From Acidobacteriota bacterium (GTDB lineage: Bacteria > Actinomycetota > Acidimicrobiia > Acidimicrobiales > SHLQ01): DNA of 6,931 nucleotides. The position numbers and the translations under genes are program-made. Shown here piece by piece: positions 5,790-6,931 of this stretch (position 1 is the first letter of the stretch; every line of letters starts with the position of its first letter). The notes beneath the pieces were generated by a model, which saw nothing but the letters and a program-made list of their open reading frames with translations, was not told the origin of the DNA and ran no database searches. The DNA is taken from positions 1 through 6,931 of the forward strand of contig JADFOM010000136.1 of assembly GCA_022562835.1 (NCBI GenBank), given 5' to 3'.

Positions 5790-6752
5790 TCAGTAGAACA
5801 CGCAGCGGGTGCGATGCCGCGGAACCGCCTTGTAACGATCGCCGGCCCCGCGCTCCCAGAGAATGCCGTCGACGGTCGCGGCATTGGTGTACACGCCCTG
5901 CGATGCGAGTTCCGCGACGAGCATTTCGACCGCGTGTACGGCGCAGGCACGGATCTCGACCTCTGCGGGCGATCCCCCTTCCAAGAGTTCGCCTCGATCG
6001 ATCCGTTCTATCAAGCGATCCTCGAGTCGCAGGACGCCGTCGAGACGTAATACGTGAGGCACGAGGTTGTCTGCAAACATGGTCAACCGATCAAGGTCGT
6101 CGAATCGACCGAGACCTTGTCCACCCAACGCCCGGCTGAGGTCGAACGCGGTGATCTGTGCACGTTTGTAGAAAGCGACCGTTCTCGACTCGTAGGAGGC
6201 GACGTCCTCGAAGGACCCACACGTCCTCAGAGTTGTTGTCAGCACTGCCGCTGAGTGGTTGCAGTCCTCCACCATTGCTGTGAACCGCCCTCCGAATCGG
6301 GCGATCAGCATCGTGGAGAGTTCGGCGAGCGCTTCCGCGAAGTGTGCCATGAGCTCTTGGGCGACATCGTCGGCGTCCTCTTGACCGAACAAAGTGGCAC
6401 AGTCGTGCCGATCTAGATTGCCGAGTTCCTCCACGGTGGGCGGCGCCGTGTTCCACCGTTCACGCCAGGCGGCTGCGATCGTGTGATATCCGGAGTGGTG
6501 TGGCCGCTTGTCGAGGTGCGGAAAGTAGCCCGATCCAAAGTTGATTGCATCGAGAGATACGACGAATCCCACGGTCGTCTCAACGTCTCGTAGCGCTACA
6601 CGCCCCGGGTCGTTGGGTGCGACAGCATCTGAGTTGATAGTCGATGAATAGTCACGCAGCCGGTCGGGTTCGATGTGCACCAGCTTGCTGTTCGCTGCGA
6701 CCCAGGCACAGTCGCTGCGGACGCGCTGAAGAGGGTCGGTTGGTCGGTTCAC
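5790..6752 (-). CDS. Queuosine salvage protein (DUF2419, Qng1-type queuosine 5'-phosphate N-glycosylase)
   Basis: The 320-aa product spans the full length of the DUF2419 family. Characterised members (human QNG1 and bacterial homologues) release queuine from queuosine 5'-monophosphate, so that the base can be put into tRNA by a transglycosylase. Family blocks seen in order: VVSLDAINFGSGYFPHL (64-80), SGYHTIAAAW (87-96), FYKRAQITAFDL (194-205), LTMFADNLVPHVLRLDGVL (223-241), EIRACAVHAVE (266-276), ILWERG (297-302) and the terminal RTRCVFY (314-320), an ending typical of the family. No signal peptide or membrane segment is present, as expected for a cytosolic enzyme. The start is the GTG at 6752-6750. 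No good ribosome-binding site precedes it, but a TAGGTT -10 element ends 6 nt upstream, pointing to a leaderless mRNA. It is the first gene of the unit that continues into the pyruvyl transferase; no functional link between the two is evident. Confidence 0.92.
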   Translation of the reverse strand: MNRPTDPLQRVRSDCAWVAANSKLVHIEPDRLRDYSSTINSDAVAPNDPGRVALRDVETTVGFVVSLDAINFGSGYFPHLDKRPHHSGYHTIAAAWRERWNTAPPTVEELGNLDRHDCATLFGQEDADDVAQELMAHFAEALAELSTMLIARFGGRFTAMVEDCNHSAAVLTTTLRTCGSFEDVASYESRTVAFYKRAQITAFDLSRALGGQGLGRFDDLDRLTMFADNLVPHVLRLDGVLRLEDRLIERIDRGELLEGGSPAEVEIRACAVHAVEMLVAELASQGVYTNAATVDGILWERGAGDRYKAVPRHRTRCVFY

Positions 6753-6757
6753 GGCTC

Positions 6758-6764
6758 TAACCTA
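6758..6764. promoter_or_regulatory. Shared symmetric -10 element for two divergent leaderless genes
   Basis: TAACCTA contains TAACCT on the plus strand (6758-6763) and TAGGTT on the minus strand (6764-6759). Both match TANNNT. The plus-strand copy is followed by 6 nt and then the GTG at 6770. The minus-strand copy is followed by 6 nt and then the GTG at 6752. That spacing puts each transcription start at the G of the start codon. Actinobacteria commonly use such leaderless mRNAs. The 17-bp gap leaves no room for a ribosome-binding site plus separate promoters. This is inferred from sequence only. Confidence 0.65.
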
Positions 6765-6769
6765 CGGGC

Positions 6770-6931
6770 GTGGACAGTAGCGACAGCGACAGCGACACGG
6801 AATCGGAGATGGTTCTCGAGTACGCCCGATGGTGGGCGCAACACGACCCTGACGACGAGTTCGCTCGGGAGATATCAGGACTGGCCACAGCGGCTGACCA
6901 CGAGGGCATTGCAGCCCTATTCAGTTCACCG
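6770..6931 (+). CDS. N-terminal fragment, probable phospho-sugar mutase (PmmB-like)
   Basis: The 54 codons from the GTG at 6770 are open to the window edge. After a Ser/Asp-rich start (SDSDSD), the segment YARWWAQHDPDDEFAREISGL and then LFSSP resembles the N-terminus of actinobacterial phosphoglucomutase/phosphomannomutase proteins, where a W..HDPD-type motif precedes an FS.PL segment and the FGTAGLRG block. That diagnostic block would lie just beyond the window, so the call is tentative. If right, the enzyme interconverts hexose 1- and 6-phosphates, or pentose 1- and 5-phosphates, in the cytosol. An ATG at 6809 is a possible alternative start, but GGAG abuts it without spacing. The GTG placed 6 nt after TAACCT fits a leaderless start. 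Confidence 0.5.
   Translation, partial: MDSSDSDSDTESEMVLEYARWWAQHDPDDEFAREISGLATAADHEGIAALFSSP
6779..6796 (+). repeat. Three tandem AGCGAC hexamers coding for Ser-Asp
   Basis: AGCGAC occurs three times in a row, in frame, encoding (Ser-Asp)3 at codons 4-9 of the partial gene. This acidic, probably disordered N-terminal tail is likely to vary in length between strains because hexamer gain or loss keeps the frame. Confidence 0.7.

Noticed and set aside
5759..5950. N-terminal extension of the pyruvyl transferase
   Set aside because: It overlaps the 3' part of the queuosine gene in another frame, and the ATG at 5758 has its own ribosome-binding site.
1..6931. CRISPR arrays, tRNA or rRNA genes, transposase genes or phage attachment sites
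   Set aside because: I saw no spaced direct repeats, cloverleaf signatures, rRNA motifs or transposase-like proteins in the window.

Overview
The window looks like a chromosomal segment of a high-GC actinobacterium, probably in the mycolic-acid-bearing group (Gordonia, Rhodococcus, Williamsia or relatives). This rests on GC-rich codon use, several GTG starts, mycobacterial-style TANNNT -10 elements and the gene content. No taxonomic marker gene is present, so the genus is an inference.

Layout from left to right. (1) Positions 1-690: a plus-strand ORF (85-690) for a beta-rich, lectin-like protein of unknown role. Its strand and N-terminus are less certain than for the other genes. (2) Positions 709-2882, minus strand: a two-gene glycosyltransferase operon. 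The first gene encodes an Alg14-like subunit of 155 aa. It overlaps by GTGA a second gene of 569 aa, which fuses an Alg13-like domain to a complete GT-B (GT4/TuaH-like) glycosyltransferase. (3) Positions 2883-3175: a 293-bp divergent intergenic region. (4) Positions 3176-4441, plus strand: an iron-sulfur protein of the FrhB / coenzyme F420 hydrogenase beta-subunit family, of the type found in exopolysaccharide loci. (5) Positions 4454-4511: a perfect 27-bp hairpin between convergent genes. (6) Positions 4520-6752, minus strand: a queuosine salvage enzyme (DUF2419/Qng1 family) followed 31 bp later by a polysaccharide pyruvyl transferase. (7) Position 6770 to the window end, plus strand: the 5' end of a gene that resembles the N-terminus of a phospho-sugar mutase (PmmB-like). 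It diverges from the queuosine gene across only 17 bp.

The two glycosyltransferase genes, the pyruvyl transferase and the FrhB-like protein fit a surface-polysaccharide locus. The Alg14/Alg13 pair would add one sugar at the membrane, the fused GT-B domain would add the next, and the pyruvyl transferase would put an acidic ketal on a sugar. The FrhB-like protein may supply a redox modification. The queuosine and sugar-mutase genes look like housekeeping flank, so a boundary between the polysaccharide locus and the core chromosome may lie near 5760-5790.

The most notable signals are the Alg13-GT4 fusion, the single symmetric -10 element (TAACCTA, 6758-6764) placed to drive two divergent leaderless genes, and the reversed polarity of the long hairpin.
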